The translations under genes and the position numbers were made by a program. This document shows, one piece after another, positions 17,872 through 27,165 of a stretch of 64,000 nucleotides of DNA. The notes beneath the pieces were generated by a model, which worked only from the letters and a program-made list of their open reading frames with translations, was not told where the DNA came from and made no database searches. The stretch is from Salinirussus salinus. GTDB taxonomy: Archaea > Halobacteriota > Halobacteria > Halobacteriales > Haloarculaceae. Location: contig NZ_WOWO01000002.1 of NCBI RefSeq assembly GCF_009831455.1, forward strand, positions 1,203,115 to 1,267,114. The letters run 5' to 3'. Within the stretch, counting starts at the first letter, position 1; each line of letters opens with the position of its first letter.

Positions 17872-18729
17872 ATGGTCGATGTCACGGTGCCGGACGCCGA
17901 CTACGAGCCCTACACGAACCGCCAGCTGGCGCTGGTGCCCGTGGCGGTGCTGGTCCTCGCGCTCGTGGTCATCGGCGGCTGGTACGTGATGAACGGGACG
18001 CCGGTCGAGCTCGGCTTCGATTTCACCGGCGGCTCCGAGGTCCGGTTTACGACTGGCGCCTCCCTCGAACAGGTGCGGGCGACTTTCGAGGGGATCCCCG
18101 TCGAGTCCGTCCAGCCCGCCTCGGGCGACACGTTCATCCTGACGACGCAGGCGACCGATACGGCTGCCATCGAAGAGCTCGCCCGGGGGGCCGGCTACGA
18201 GATCGAGCAGGTCCAGAGCCGGTCGGCGACGTTCGGAGCCAGCGCCCAGCAGGAGGCGCTCATCGGGCTGGTCGTCGCCTTCGTCGGGATGAGCGTGCTC
18301 GTCGGGCTCATGTTCCGGACCTTCATCCCCTCCATCGCCGTCGTCCTCTCCGCCTTCTCGGACATCGTGATCCCGATCGCGGTGATGAATCTCCTCGGGA
18401 TGCAGCTCACGCTCGGCGTGGTCGCCGCGCTGTTGATGCTGATCGGGTACTCGGTCGACTCGGACATCCTGCTGAACAACCACATCCTCCGGCGGCGCGG
18501 TGGCTTCTACGAGAGCGCCTACCGCGCCCGGCGGACCGGAGTCACGATGACCCTGACCTCCATCTCCGCGATGGTCGTCATGGGCGTCGTCTCGGCGGTG
18601 CTCGCGATCCCGCTGTTGCCGGCCATCGGGCTGATCCTCGCCGTCGGGCTGACCGCCGACCTGATGAACACCTACCTGCTGAACATGAGCCTGCTGCGCT
18701 ACTACAAGTACGAGGGGGTCGCGAAATGA
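17872..18729 (+). CDS. secF: protein translocase subunit SecF
   Basis: A 285-aa RND-type membrane protein assisting Sec export. Helix 1 is near residues 20-42, followed by GFDFTGGSEVRF in the external domain and five further helices. Conserved text includes the VGYSV-like MLIGYSVDSDILL and the C-terminal LLNMSLLRYYKYEG. The order secF before secD is the usual one in haloarchaea. TATA-like CTTATT lies 27 nt before the ATG, giving a leaderless secFD transcript. Confidence 0.95.
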   Translation: MVDVTVPDADYEPYTNRQLALVPVAVLVLALVVIGGWYVMNGTPVELGFDFTGGSEVRFTTGASLEQVRATFEGIPVESVQPASGDTFILTTQATDTAAIEELARGAGYEIEQVQSRSATFGASAQQEALIGLVVAFVGMSVLVGLMFRTFIPSIAVVLSAFSDIVIPIAVMNLLGMQLTLGVVAALLMLIGYSVDSDILLNNHILRRRGGFYESAYRARRTGVTMTLTSISAMVVMGVVSAVLAIPLLPAIGLILAVGLTADLMNTYLLNMSLLRYYKYEGVAK

Positions 18730-20291
18730 GCCCCGACCTCGACCTCCGCGAGAACTGGCGGATCACCCTGCTCGTCCTGCTGCTGGTGACCAGCGGGGTG
18801 TTGCTTTTCGTGCCCTCCGGCGAGACCGAAGGACCGACGAACCTCCAGTACGGGCTGGAACTCGACGGCGGCACGCGCCTGCGGGCCGAACTGGTCGGCA
18901 TGACAGCCGAGGGCGTCGGCGGGGTCACCGCCGACAACGTCGGCGATGTCGAACAGGGGGTCGCGGCCGAGCTCGGGCTCGACCAGATCGACGTGACCGT
19001 CCGCCGAACCACCCAGTCGACGGCCACTGTCGAGGTGTTCGACGAAAACGTCACCCAGTCCGAGTTCGTCGCCGCGCTGCAGGCGGTCGGGGTCGACGCC
19101 TCGGGCGAGGACATCCGGAGCGGCGTCACCGAGCAGACCAGGGAGACGGCGACGGGCGTGCTGGAGCGGCGGATCAACCAGGGCGGGCTGACCGGCGGGA
19201 CCGTGTCGACGGTCACCTCCGGCGGCGGTGACGTCTTCGTCGTCGCGGAGGTACCGGGCGCGAACCGGTCGGAGGTGTTACAGCTCATCGGCGAGCCCGG
19301 CCGGATCCAGATCGTGGCGGCCTACCCGACCGAGGTCGACAACGAGACCGTCACCCGGCGGACACCGCTTCTGACACAGGGTGACTTTGCCGGTATCCGA
19401 CCGGCCCAGCAGGCCAGCCAGGGGAACCCGCCGCGGGTGCCGGTGACGCTGACCGAGCCCGCCGCCGCGAACTTCACGAACGCCATGCAGAACTTCGGCT
19501 TCACCGGACCGGGGGTCAACGCCTGCGACCAGGAGGCCGCCTATAATGGCTCGGAGGACGTCGGGTACTGCCTGCTGACCGTCGTCGACGGTGACGTGAC
19601 CTACGCGGCCGACATGAGCGCGGGGCTGGCAGGGGACCTGCGACCCGGCCCCGACGGGGAGGCGGCGTTCCTGCAGACCCGCGGGTTCAGCATGAACACC
19701 CGCACCTTCTCCGAGGCCCAGAACCTGAAGCTCAACCTCGAGTCGGGCGCGCTGCCGACCGAACTCGACATCCAGTCACAGCTGTTTCTCGCCCCCAGCC
19801 TCGCCCAGGCGTTCAAGCCGCTGGCGCTGCTGACCGGGCTGGCCGCGTGGCTGACCGTCACGGGGGTCATCTTCTACCGCTACCGCGAGCCCCGGGTCGC
19901 CATCCCGATGCTCGGGACCGCCATCGCCGAGGTGTTCATCCTGCTCGGCTTCGCGGCCGCGGTCGGGCTGGCGCTCGACCTCTCGCACATCGCCGGCTTC
20001 ATCGCCGTCATCGGGACGGGGGTGGACGACCTGGTGATCATCGCCGACGAGGTCCTCCAGCGCGGGGAGATCAAGACCGGCCGGGTGTTCCAGAACCGCT
20101 TCCGGAAGGCGTTCTGGGTGATCGGTGCCGCCGCCGCGACCACGATCATCGCGATGAGTCCGCTGGCCGTGTTGAGCCTCGGTGACCTCCAGGGCTTCGC
20201 CATCGTCACCATCGTCGGCGTCCTCATCGGCGTGCTCATCACCCGGCCGGCCTACGGGAACATCCTCCGGAACCTCCTGCTCGAGGAGTGA
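18726..20291 (+). CDS. secD: protein translocase subunit SecD
   Basis: A 521-aa partner of SecF. Helix 1 is near residues 14-32, LQYGLELDGGTRL follows (the D1 signature), then a large external domain with NQGGLTGGTVS, and five helices at the C-terminus including GFIAVIGTGVDDLVIIADEV. The ATG overlaps the secF stop by 4 nt, as expected for a stoichiometric complex. Confidence 0.95.
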   Translation: MSPDLDLRENWRITLLVLLLVTSGVLLFVPSGETEGPTNLQYGLELDGGTRLRAELVGMTAEGVGGVTADNVGDVEQGVAAELGLDQIDVTVRRTTQSTATVEVFDENVTQSEFVAALQAVGVDASGEDIRSGVTEQTRETATGVLERRINQGGLTGGTVSTVTSGGGDVFVVAEVPGANRSEVLQLIGEPGRIQIVAAYPTEVDNETVTRRTPLLTQGDFAGIRPAQQASQGNPPRVPVTLTEPAAANFTNAMQNFGFTGPGVNACDQEAAYNGSEDVGYCLLTVVDGDVTYAADMSAGLAGDLRPGPDGEAAFLQTRGFSMNTRTFSEAQNLKLNLESGALPTELDIQSQLFLAPSLAQAFKPLALLTGLAAWLTVTGVIFYRYREPRVAIPMLGTAIAEVFILLGFAAAVGLALDLSHIAGFIAVIGTGVDDLVIIADEVLQRGEIKTGRVFQNRFRKAFWVIGAAAATTIIAMSPLAVLSLGDLQGFAIVTIVGVLIGVLITRPAYGNILRNLLLEE

Positions 20292-20402
20292 GGCGGGGCC
20301 CACCGGCCCACGGGCAGTCGACGGGCGGCTCCGACTGCCTGCAGCCCTCGCCGACGGCTCACAACCGTCACCGACAAGCACGCTCCCCTCCGAGTGGCGG
20401 GC

Positions 20403-20978
20403 ATGATCCGCAACCTCGCCGCCACCGTTCAGGGTTTCACCAGCAACGTCTTCCTCGTGACCGGCGAGCGGACAGTGTTAGTCGACGCTGGCAACGGCTT
20501 CGACGTCGCGAGCGGGGTCCGCGAGTACGCCGACGGGCTCGACGCGCTCGTGCTCACCCACACCCACTCAGACCACGTCGGGAACCTCCCGGACGTGGTC
20601 GAGGACTTCGGCGTCGACGTCTGGGGGTACGACACCGACCAGGACGGGGTCGACCGCCAACTCACCGAGGACGAGCCCGTCCAGCTCGGCGACGACAGCT
20701 ACGAGGTCATCCACACGCCCGGCCACAAGAACGACCACGTCTGCCTGTACGCACCCGAATCCGGGGTCCTGTTCGCGGGCGACCTGGTCTTCGCCAACGG
20801 CGGCTTCGGCCGGACCGACCTCGCGGAGGGGAACCGCGAGCTGCTCATCGACAGCATTCAGCGGCTGCTCGAGCGGGTCGACCATCTGGAGGAGATGCAC
20901 ACCGGCCACGGCCCCAGCGTCGACCACAACCCGCGGCAGGACATCGAACTCGCCCTGCAGGCCGCCCGGATGCGGTAG
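20403..20978 (+). CDS. metallo-beta-lactamase fold hydrolase
   Basis: A 191-aa compact MBL-fold enzyme with a full metal site: THTHSDHVGN (HxHxDH), TPGHKNDHV, FAGDLVF and a late TGHGP. Relatives include hydroxyacylglutathione hydrolase-like thioesterases. The substrate is unknown. The ATG at 20403 is preferred to a GTG 9 nt upstream because MIRNLAATVQGFTSN fits the family start. Confidence 0.92.
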   Translation: MIRNLAATVQGFTSNVFLVTGERTVLVDAGNGFDVASGVREYADGLDALVLTHTHSDHVGNLPDVVEDFGVDVWGYDTDQDGVDRQLTEDEPVQLGDDSYEVIHTPGHKNDHVCLYAPESGVLFAGDLVFANGGFGRTDLAEGNRELLIDSIQRLLERVDHLEEMHTGHGPSVDHNPRQDIELALQAARMR

Positions 20979-21002
20979 TCGGGGCTACTCGACAGTCGCC
21001 GG

Positions 21003-21803
21003 CTACCAGCCCGCGGCCGCCAGCAGCTCGTCGTAGGCCGCGCCGTAGGCGCGTGCGACCGTCTCCGGGTCCGAGCGCTCCTCGCCCGAAAGCGCCGGCA
21101 GGTCGACCGTCGTCACGGGGTCGACCAGGTCCATCACGTCCCCGACGTGCTCCTCGAGTTGCCCCTCGCGGGGGCCGCCCGCGGCGACCGCACACCCCTT
21201 CCGGTAGCGGTCGCCGTCGACGACCCGGACCCGTGTCGGCTCCACGACCGCGACGGCGTCGGGGCCGAGGTCCTGGAGCGGCCGGGCCACGTCGCCGTAG
21301 GACTCCACGACCGCCCGGTCGACGGCCGCGACGTCCTCGCCGACGGCGTCGACCGCCGGCAGGTGGTACCGCTCCATGGCGCGGTTCAGTTCCGCCAGCG
21401 AGTCGACGGCAACGGCGTCCGCCAGCGGGAGCCCCTCGCGGAGCCGGTCGGGGAGCCGGCGGTCGCCGTTGACGACGTAGCGGTCGCCGGCGCGGTCGAC
21501 CAGGAATGTGCGTCCCTCGCGACCCAGCGGCCCCGACCGGCCGGGGGTGGGCTCCCAGAGCCGGTGGACGGGGTTGATCGCCTCGGGCGCCAGGTCGCCG
21601 GGGCTGGCGGCCGCGAGCCGGCGGGCGTCCTTGCCGAACAGCCGGCCCCGCTCGACGGCGTGACGGTAGTCGTCGTGGTCGAACCACCGGTCGTTGCCGG
21701 CGCGGGGCTTGAAGCCGACGGCACCGGTGCGGGCGAGCAGCCCCGTCGAGAAGATGGTCTTGCCGGCGTCGACCTCCCGGGCGCCCGCGACGAGCACCGT
21801 CAT
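21003..21803 (-). CDS. P-loop NTPase, dethiobiotin-synthetase-like fold
   Basis: A 266-aa protein beginning MTVLVAGAREVDAGKTIFST. GAREVDAGKT is a Walker A loop of the deviant form seen in dethiobiotin synthetase and related ATPases. Later GDRYVVNGDRRLPDRL and DPVTTVDLPALSG are conserved-looking but I cannot name the family. The ATG overlaps the stop of the 87-aa gene upstream by 4 nt, so the two act in one operon. Function unknown. Confidence 0.75.
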   Translation of the reverse strand: MTVLVAGAREVDAGKTIFSTGLLARTGAVGFKPRAGNDRWFDHDDYRHAVERGRLFGKDARRLAAASPGDLAPEAINPVHRLWEPTPGRSGPLGREGRTFLVDRAGDRYVVNGDRRLPDRLREGLPLADAVAVDSLAELNRAMERYHLPAVDAVGEDVAAVDRAVVESYGDVARPLQDLGPDAVAVVEPTRVRVVDGDRYRKGCAVAAGGPREGQLEEHVGDVMDLVDPVTTVDLPALSGEERSDPETVARAYGAAYDELLAAAGW

Positions 21804-22063
21804 GCGAGGCCGTAGCGGCCCGGCTCGTCGTCGGCTTCGGGCTCGGCGAAGACGAGCGCCTCGCGGTTGACGACCATCCACGGGATCGCCCAGTCGAGCA
21901 GGACGTCCTCGGTGGCCCGGTCGAGGTCGGCGTCGGGTTCGAGCCCCTGGAGGAGCCGGGCCACCTCGTAGACGGTGTAGAGCTTGTCCTCGTCGAGCAC
22001 TTCCTCGGGTTCCCGGAAGGAAAGCGGTCGTACGTCGTCGACGGCGGAGCGCGGGACTGGCAT
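21800..22063 (-). CDS. small conserved haloarchaeal protein (DUF5827-like)
   Basis: An 87-aa protein with LYTVYEVARLLQGLEPDADL, a pattern of a small haloarchaeal family I recall as DUF5827. It is first in a two-gene operon with the P-loop NTPase. A TATA-like GTGTTTACC about 28 nt before the start on the reverse strand supports the ATG at 22063. No known function; it may help or regulate the NTPase. Confidence 0.72.
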   Translation of the reverse strand: MPVPRSAVDDVRPLSFREPEEVLDEDKLYTVYEVARLLQGLEPDADLDRATEDVLLDWAIPWMVVNREALVFAEPEADDEPGRYGLA

Positions 22064-22178
22064 AGCGGGCGAAGGCCGCGCCCGCCGGTAAACACACCGA
22101 TCGCGACACGCCGGCCGCGGCGTCCACAGCCGTCCGGTTTCTCCCACATATTTGTGCCAGCAGCCCCAACGAAGGGCA

Positions 22179-23162
22179 ATGGGTGACGGGTCGCCGGACC
22201 TGCGGGAGGCGGTCGTCGACGCAGTCGGTGACCCGCTGGTCGTCGTCGACGACGGACTGGTCCTCGACGCCAACGGGGCGTTCCGGGAGTGGTTCGGAAC
22301 CGAGGAGCCGACCGGCGAGGCGCTGGCGGCCGTTCTCGGCGAGCAGCCGGCCCTGTGTGAGCAGATCGAGGCCGGACAGGAAGGGGTCGTCGAGGCCGAA
22401 ACCGCGGCCGGAAGCCGGCGCCTCGAAGTCAGTCTCTCGCCCGTCCGCGACGGGGGCGAGCGGGTCGGGCGGCTCGCTCACCTCCGCGACGAGACCGACC
22501 GCGAGCGGCGGTGTGACCGCCTGGAGCGGGAGAACGCACGGCTCGACCGGTTCGCGAGCGTCATCTCCCATGACCTCCGGAACCCGCTGGACGTCGCGCT
22601 GGGGCGGACGAACGCCCTCAGAGAGCGGGTCGACGACCCCGATATCGCCGAGGAGCTTGCGGAGATACGCGACGCCCACGACCGGATGCGCCGGATCATC
22701 ACCGACGTGCTCAGCCTCGCCAGGGAGGGCGAGGAGATCGACAGCACGGAACCCGTCAGCGTCGGAACCCTGGCGGAGGAGGCCTGGTCGACCGTCGCGA
22801 CCGGGGACGCGACGGTAGCGACCGAGGTCGACCGCGTCGTCTCCGCGGACCGGGACCGGCTGGCCCAGGTCTTCGAGAACCTCTTTCGCAACGCGGTCCA
22901 GCACGCCGGCCCCGAGGTGGCCGTCACGGTCGGCTCCCTCGAGGACGGCTTCTACGTGGCCGACGACGGACCCGGGATCCCTCACGAGGACCGCGAGCGC
23001 GTGCTCGAGCCAGGGTACACCGCCAGCGGGTCCGGGACCGGCCTCGGGCTGGCGATCGTCAGGAAAGTCGTCGACGCCCACGGCTGGGACCTGGCGGTGA
23101 CGGAGTCCGCAGCGGGCGGTGCGCGCTTCAAGGTGTCCGGGGTCGACCCCGAGCGCGACTGA
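22179..23162 (+). CDS. PAS-containing sensor histidine kinase
   Basis: A 327-aa cytosolic kinase without membrane helices. A PAS-like sensor occupies residues 10-105 (PLVVVDDGLVLDANGAF). The HisKA box is FASVISHDLRNPL with phospho-acceptor His131. The ATPase domain has NLFRNAVQHA (N box), DDGPGIP (G1) and GTGLGLAIV (G2). This is the common haloarchaeal orphan kinase form; no response regulator gene is adjacent. TATA-like ACATATTTG lies 28 nt before the ATG. Confidence 0.93.
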   Translation: MGDGSPDLREAVVDAVGDPLVVVDDGLVLDANGAFREWFGTEEPTGEALAAVLGEQPALCEQIEAGQEGVVEAETAAGSRRLEVSLSPVRDGGERVGRLAHLRDETDRERRCDRLERENARLDRFASVISHDLRNPLDVALGRTNALRERVDDPDIAEELAEIRDAHDRMRRIITDVLSLAREGEEIDSTEPVSVGTLAEEAWSTVATGDATVATEVDRVVSADRDRLAQVFENLFRNAVQHAGPEVAVTVGSLEDGFYVADDGPGIPHEDRERVLEPGYTASGSGTGLGLAIVRKVVDAHGWDLAVTESAAGGARFKVSGVDPERD

Positions 23163-23259
23163 GGAGCGAGCCGCCACGCGGCCGGAGTGCTGGCGGTCGC
23201 TACGGGCGGCCGGCTGGGCTACGATTGGTTAACCAAGCAACACCACTATACCCGATGAG

Positions 23260-23481
23260 GTGATACGGGGGCGCGTGTTGTCGAGACTACGCCAGCGACT
23301 GCAGGCCCGGTTCGGGAACGGCGAGCCGGAACAGAACGGCGAGAGGCCCGAGCCGCGGGAACGGGAGACGGGGTCGCTGCTCCACACCTGCCCGGACTGC
23401 GGGGAGGTCTACCTGAGTGAGGGGCCGCGAACCTGCTCGACGTGTGACCGGCAGACGGTTCCGGCCCGGGGGAACGAGTAA
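23260..23481 (+). CDS. small zinc-ribbon protein
   Basis: A 73-aa protein with a basic N-terminus (VLSRLRQRLQARFG) and one zinc ribbon (HTCPDCGEVY, then TCSTCDRQ). Starts are GTG codons; GTG at 23275 is as likely as the one given. A CACTATACC TATA-like element lies at 23242-23250. Such small haloarchaeal zinc-finger proteins are abundant and mostly uncharacterised. Confidence 0.7.
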   Translation: MIRGRVLSRLRQRLQARFGNGEPEQNGERPEPRERETGSLLHTCPDCGEVYLSEGPRTCSTCDRQTVPARGNE

Positions 23482-23553
23482 TCGACGCGCGGGTGCGGAG
23501 CCGGTGCCCCCGGAGACCGGCCGGCTTAAGAGCCGGGCCGGCGGAGTCCGGGT

Positions 23554-23934
23554 ATGGACGCCACGACGATCCACGTGTGTCTGAACGTCTCGGACGCCGA
23601 CCGCCTCGCCGACTGGTACGTCGAGAATCTCGGCTTCGAGCGCTCCTGGGAGTTCACCACCGCCGACGGAACCGGCCGGAACGTCTACGTCGCCGACGGC
23701 GACGGCTTCGAGCTCCAGCTCTCGGACACGGAGGGCGAAAGCGAGTTCGAGCAGGGGACCGCCTGGGACCACGTCGCTGTCGGCGTCGAGGACGTGGACG
23801 CGGCCTTCGAAGCCATCGACCACCACGGCGTCGTGAAAGAGCCCGGCGACCAGCCCGAAGCCGGGGCCCGGACCGCCTTCGTCGAGGACCCCGACGGCCA
23901 CGTCGTCGAGCTGGTCGAGCCCCTCGAAGAGTAG
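23554..23934 (+). CDS. VOC family protein (glyoxalase-like)
   Basis: A 126-aa protein made of two beta-alpha-beta-beta-beta units. HVCLNVSD with DWYVENLGFE opens the first, and WDHVAVGVEDVDAAF the second; EDPDGHVVELVEP closes the fold. Metal ligands of glyoxalase I-like enzymes (His7, Glu53-region, His76-region, Glu122-region) appear kept. The substrate is not known; lactoylglutathione lyase activity is unlikely in organisms lacking glutathione. Confidence 0.9.
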   Translation: MDATTIHVCLNVSDADRLADWYVENLGFERSWEFTTADGTGRNVYVADGDGFELQLSDTEGESEFEQGTAWDHVAVGVEDVDAAFEAIDHHGVVKEPGDQPEAGARTAFVEDPDGHVVELVEPLEE

Positions 23935-23968
23935 TCCTCGAGGAGAGGGAGTCCGGCCGCTGGAGCAG

Positions 23969-26900
23969 TCAGTCCAGCGCCTCGCGGACCTTCTCGACGG
24001 GATGTGGCGGGCGCTCGCCGCCCTCCCGGTCGCCGAGCTGGGTGCGACAGGACGCGCCGGGGGCGACGACCGTCTCGCCGGGGCTCTCCTCGACTTTCTC
24101 GAAGAGGATCCGGCCGATGGCCTTCGAGAGGTCGTAGTGTTCGGCCTCGTAGCCGAAGGAGCCGGCCATCCCGCAACAGCCCGAGTCGAGTTCGTCGACG
24201 TCGTAGCCGACCCGGCGCAGCGCGGCGGCGGCGTGGTGGTCGCGGTTGAGCGCCTTCTGGTTGCAGTGGCCGTGGTAGGTCAGCGTCTCCGCGGGCGCGT
24301 CGGCGTCGAGATGGTCGTGGACCCGGTGGGTGTGGAGGTACTCGCAGACCCCGTACGCGCCCGCCGCGACCGCCTCGACGGCCTCGCCATCGAGCATATC
24401 GAGGTACTCGTCCTGGAACATCACGGCGTCGGAGGGCTCGACGAACAGCACCGACCAGCCCGCCTCCACGCGGTCGGCGAGTGCGTCGACGTTCGTCCGG
24501 GCGCGCTCGCCGGCCTCGTCGAGCAGCCCCATCGAGAAGGCCGCCCGGCCGCTCGGCGCGACGTCGTCGGGGTCGAGCACCTCGACGTGGACTCCCGCGG
24601 CCTCGAGCACCTCGACGGCCGCCTTTCCGGGTTCGGGGTAGCTGTAGTTGGTGTAGGTATCGGGAAAGAGGAGCACCCGGTCCCGGGCCTCTGCCTCCGG
24701 GACACCGGGGCCACGTGCCCGGAACCAGTCGACCAGCGTCTCCCGGCGGAAGGTCGGCAGGGCCCGTTCGGGCGCGACCCCGAACAGCTTCTCGCCGAGG
24801 AAGTCGGCGCCGGGCAGCTTCTGGGCCCAGTTGGAGACGGGCGCGAGCGCACTTCCGAGCCGGCTGACGCGGTCGACGTTACCGAACAGGCGGTCCCGGC
24901 GGGTGGTCCCCTCCTCCTGGTGGTACTCGTGTTTGAGTTCGGCTTTCAGCTTCGCCATGTCCACGCCTGTCGGACAGTCGCTCGCACAGCCCTTGCAGCC
25001 GACACAGAGGTCGAGTACCTCCTCCTGGAAGCGGTCGGAGTAGAGCTCCTCCTCGGGGAGTTCGCCGCTGATGGCCGCCCGGAGGATGTTCGCCCGGCCG
25101 CGGGTGGCCTGGACCTCCTCGCGGGAGGCCCGGAAGGTGGGGCACATCGTGTTCGAGTCGGTCTGCCGGCAGGTGCCACAGCCGTTACAGAGCTCGACGA
25201 GATGCGAGAAGCCACCCTCGTCCTCGAAGTCCAGAGCGGTCTGTGGCTCGAGTGACTGGTAGTCGGGGCCGTAACGGAGGTGCTCGCGCATGTCCGCGCC
25301 GACGCCGCGGTCGCTGTCCGGGCCGACATCCTCGGAGCCGTCGCGGTAGACGACGTTGCCCGGGTGCATCAGCCACGCGGGGTCGACGGCCGTCTTGACC
25401 TCCTTGAAGGCCGTCCAGAGGTTCTCCCCGTACATCTTGGGGTTGAACTCCGTGCGGGCCATGCCGTCGCCGTGCTCGCCGGAGAAGGCGCCGTGGTGTG
25501 CCAGCACGAGGTCGGTCACGTCGTCGGCGATCGACCGCATCTTCTGGATGTCCTCGTCGGTTTTGAGGTTGAGGATCGGCCGGATATGAAGGGTGCCGCT
25601 GCCGGCGTGGGCGAAGTAGGCTGCGGAGGTGTCGTGGTCCTCGAGCACCTCCTCGAACTCCCCCACGTACTCCGCGAGCTCCGCGGGCGGGACCGTGGCG
25701 TCCTCGATGAAGGGGTAGGGCTTGGGGTCGCCCTCCAGACTCATCAGCAGCGGGATGGCCGCCTTCCGGAGCTCCCAGATGTCGTTCTGGTCGGCCTCGG
25801 TGTAGGCCTCGACGACTTCGAAGGCCGCCCCCTCGGCGACGAAGTGGTCGTTGGTGGCCGCGACGGCCGCCTCGAAGTCGTCGTGGAGTTCGGAGTCGAA
25901 CTCCAGCATGAGCGCCGCCGCCGTTCCCTCGGGAATGGGCTCGACGTACTCCGCGTAGCCGTCGGAGGCCGCGGCCAGCCGGAACACCTCGTCGTCCATC
26001 AGCTCGACCGCACTGACCTCGAACTCCAGGGCCTCGGGGACCGCCTCCATCGCGTCCACCAGGTCATCGAAACAGTACAGCGCCAGCGCGGTCTCCTCGG
26101 GGACGGTGACGAGTCCGAGCGTCGCCTCGACGACCACGCCCAGAGTTCCCTCCGCGCCGACGTAGAGCTTCGCGAGGTTGATCACCTCCTCGCCCTCGTC
26201 GTTCTCGTAGACGACGCGGTCGAGGTTGTAGCCGCTGACCCGCCGCTTGAGGTCGGGGTACCGCTCCGCGATCTCGGCCTCGTGTTCCTCGACGAGCGCC
26301 CGGACGGTCTCGTAGACCCGGGCCTCGCGGTCGTCTTTCGAGACGATCTCCTCGTACTCCGGGGAGTCGAGGACGACCTCGCGGGCGTGAAGCAGCGAGC
26401 CGTCCGGCAGGACCGCTTTCACTTCCTCGGTGTAGGCGTCGGTGATCCCGTAGCGAACCGAGTGGGCGCCGGTGGAGTTGTTGCCGATCGAGCCGCCGAC
26501 CGTCGCGCGGTTCGAGGAGGCCGGGTCGGGGGCGAACTTCAGCCCGTACTCCGCGAGTTCTGCGTCCAGGTCGTCCTGGACGATGCCGGGCTGGACGGTC
26601 GCCGTCCGCGCCTCGGGGTCGACCGAGAGGAGCCCGTCCATGTGCCGGGAGGTATCGAGGACGACACAGCCCGGGCCGACGGCCTGACCCGCGAGCGAGG
26701 AGCCGGCGCCGCGCGGGAGCACTGGCACGTCGTGGTCGGCGGCGACCCCGACGGCCGCCCGCACGTCCGCGATATCGCGCGGAAAGACGACGCCGGCCGG
26801 TCTGGCCTGGTAGATGCTCCCGTCGGTGGCGTAGAGGACCTGTGCGTACTCGTCGAAGCGGACGTCGCCGGCGACGGCCTCGTCGAGGTCGGCCGCGAGG

Positions 26901-27004
26901 TCGACGTACTCGGCGACAGTCGGTCCCGTCTCCCGTGCGTGCGCCGATGGGTCCCCCGGCGGGTCGGCCGGCCGGACGGTCGGCTGCTGTCGGTCTGCGC
27001 CCAT
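23969..27004 (-). CDS. FAD/4Fe-4S oxidoreductase, D-lactate dehydrogenase type
   Basis: A 1011-aa fusion. Residues about 60-290 are the FAD-binding PCMH fold (VLPRGAGSSLAGQAVG, GGSIGNNSTGAHSVRYG). About 300-560 is the FAD-oxidase C domain (HAGSGTLHIRP, GEHGDGMAR). Then come two 4Fe-4S motifs (CNGCGTC with CPTF; CVGCKGCASDCP) and a C-terminal CCG domain (YHGHCNQKA, DSGCCGMAGSFGYE). Such fusions oxidise D-lactate, glycolate or D-2-hydroxyglutarate and reduce quinone; which one is not fixed by sequence. No partner subunits are needed. Confidence 0.93.
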   Translation of the reverse strand: MGADRQQPTVRPADPPGDPSAHARETGPTVAEYVDLAADLDEAVAGDVRFDEYAQVLYATDGSIYQARPAGVVFPRDIADVRAAVGVAADHDVPVLPRGAGSSLAGQAVGPGCVVLDTSRHMDGLLSVDPEARTATVQPGIVQDDLDAELAEYGLKFAPDPASSNRATVGGSIGNNSTGAHSVRYGITDAYTEEVKAVLPDGSLLHAREVVLDSPEYEEIVSKDDREARVYETVRALVEEHEAEIAERYPDLKRRVSGYNLDRVVYENDEGEEVINLAKLYVGAEGTLGVVVEATLGLVTVPEETALALYCFDDLVDAMEAVPEALEFEVSAVELMDDEVFRLAAASDGYAEYVEPIPEGTAAALMLEFDSELHDDFEAAVAATNDHFVAEGAAFEVVEAYTEADQNDIWELRKAAIPLLMSLEGDPKPYPFIEDATVPPAELAEYVGEFEEVLEDHDTSAAYFAHAGSGTLHIRPILNLKTDEDIQKMRSIADDVTDLVLAHHGAFSGEHGDGMARTEFNPKMYGENLWTAFKEVKTAVDPAWLMHPGNVVYRDGSEDVGPDSDRGVGADMREHLRYGPDYQSLEPQTALDFEDEGGFSHLVELCNGCGTCRQTDSNTMCPTFRASREEVQATRGRANILRAAISGELPEEELYSDRFQEEVLDLCVGCKGCASDCPTGVDMAKLKAELKHEYHQEEGTTRRDRLFGNVDRVSRLGSALAPVSNWAQKLPGADFLGEKLFGVAPERALPTFRRETLVDWFRARGPGVPEAEARDRVLLFPDTYTNYSYPEPGKAAVEVLEAAGVHVEVLDPDDVAPSGRAAFSMGLLDEAGERARTNVDALADRVEAGWSVLFVEPSDAVMFQDEYLDMLDGEAVEAVAAGAYGVCEYLHTHRVHDHLDADAPAETLTYHGHCNQKALNRDHHAAAALRRVGYDVDELDSGCCGMAGSFGYEAEHYDLSKAIGRILFEKVEESPGETVVAPGASCRTQLGDREGGERPPHPVEKVREALD

Positions 27005-27139
27005 AGCCCCCGATCAACGGGAGCCGAGGTAAACGCTTGTCGGCAGGTGGGCACGCGGTGCCGGCGGGACGACACACAGCGCCGGCGGGGCGATATACGG
27101 CCCGGCGGGGCGACAGCCGCGGCTGTCGGACCAGCGCGC

Positions 27140-27165
27140 AAAAAACGGCGAGAGTCGTAGCGACT
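27140..27165 (-). terminator. terminator-like hairpin plus T-run after sod
   Basis: On the sod strand, AGTCGCTACGACT (27165-27153) can form a five-pair stem and is followed seven bases later by six T residues (27145-27140). This is the form of a weak intrinsic terminator. Confidence 0.45.

Noticed and set aside
21804..23177. Extension of the P-loop gene back through the histidine kinase
   Set aside because: The kinase on the forward strand is complete, and the P-loop protein begins naturally just before its Walker A motif.
24002..27160. Long frames antisense to the D-lactate-dehydrogenase-type gene
   Set aside because: Same composition effect; the reverse strand gives a complete multi-domain enzyme.
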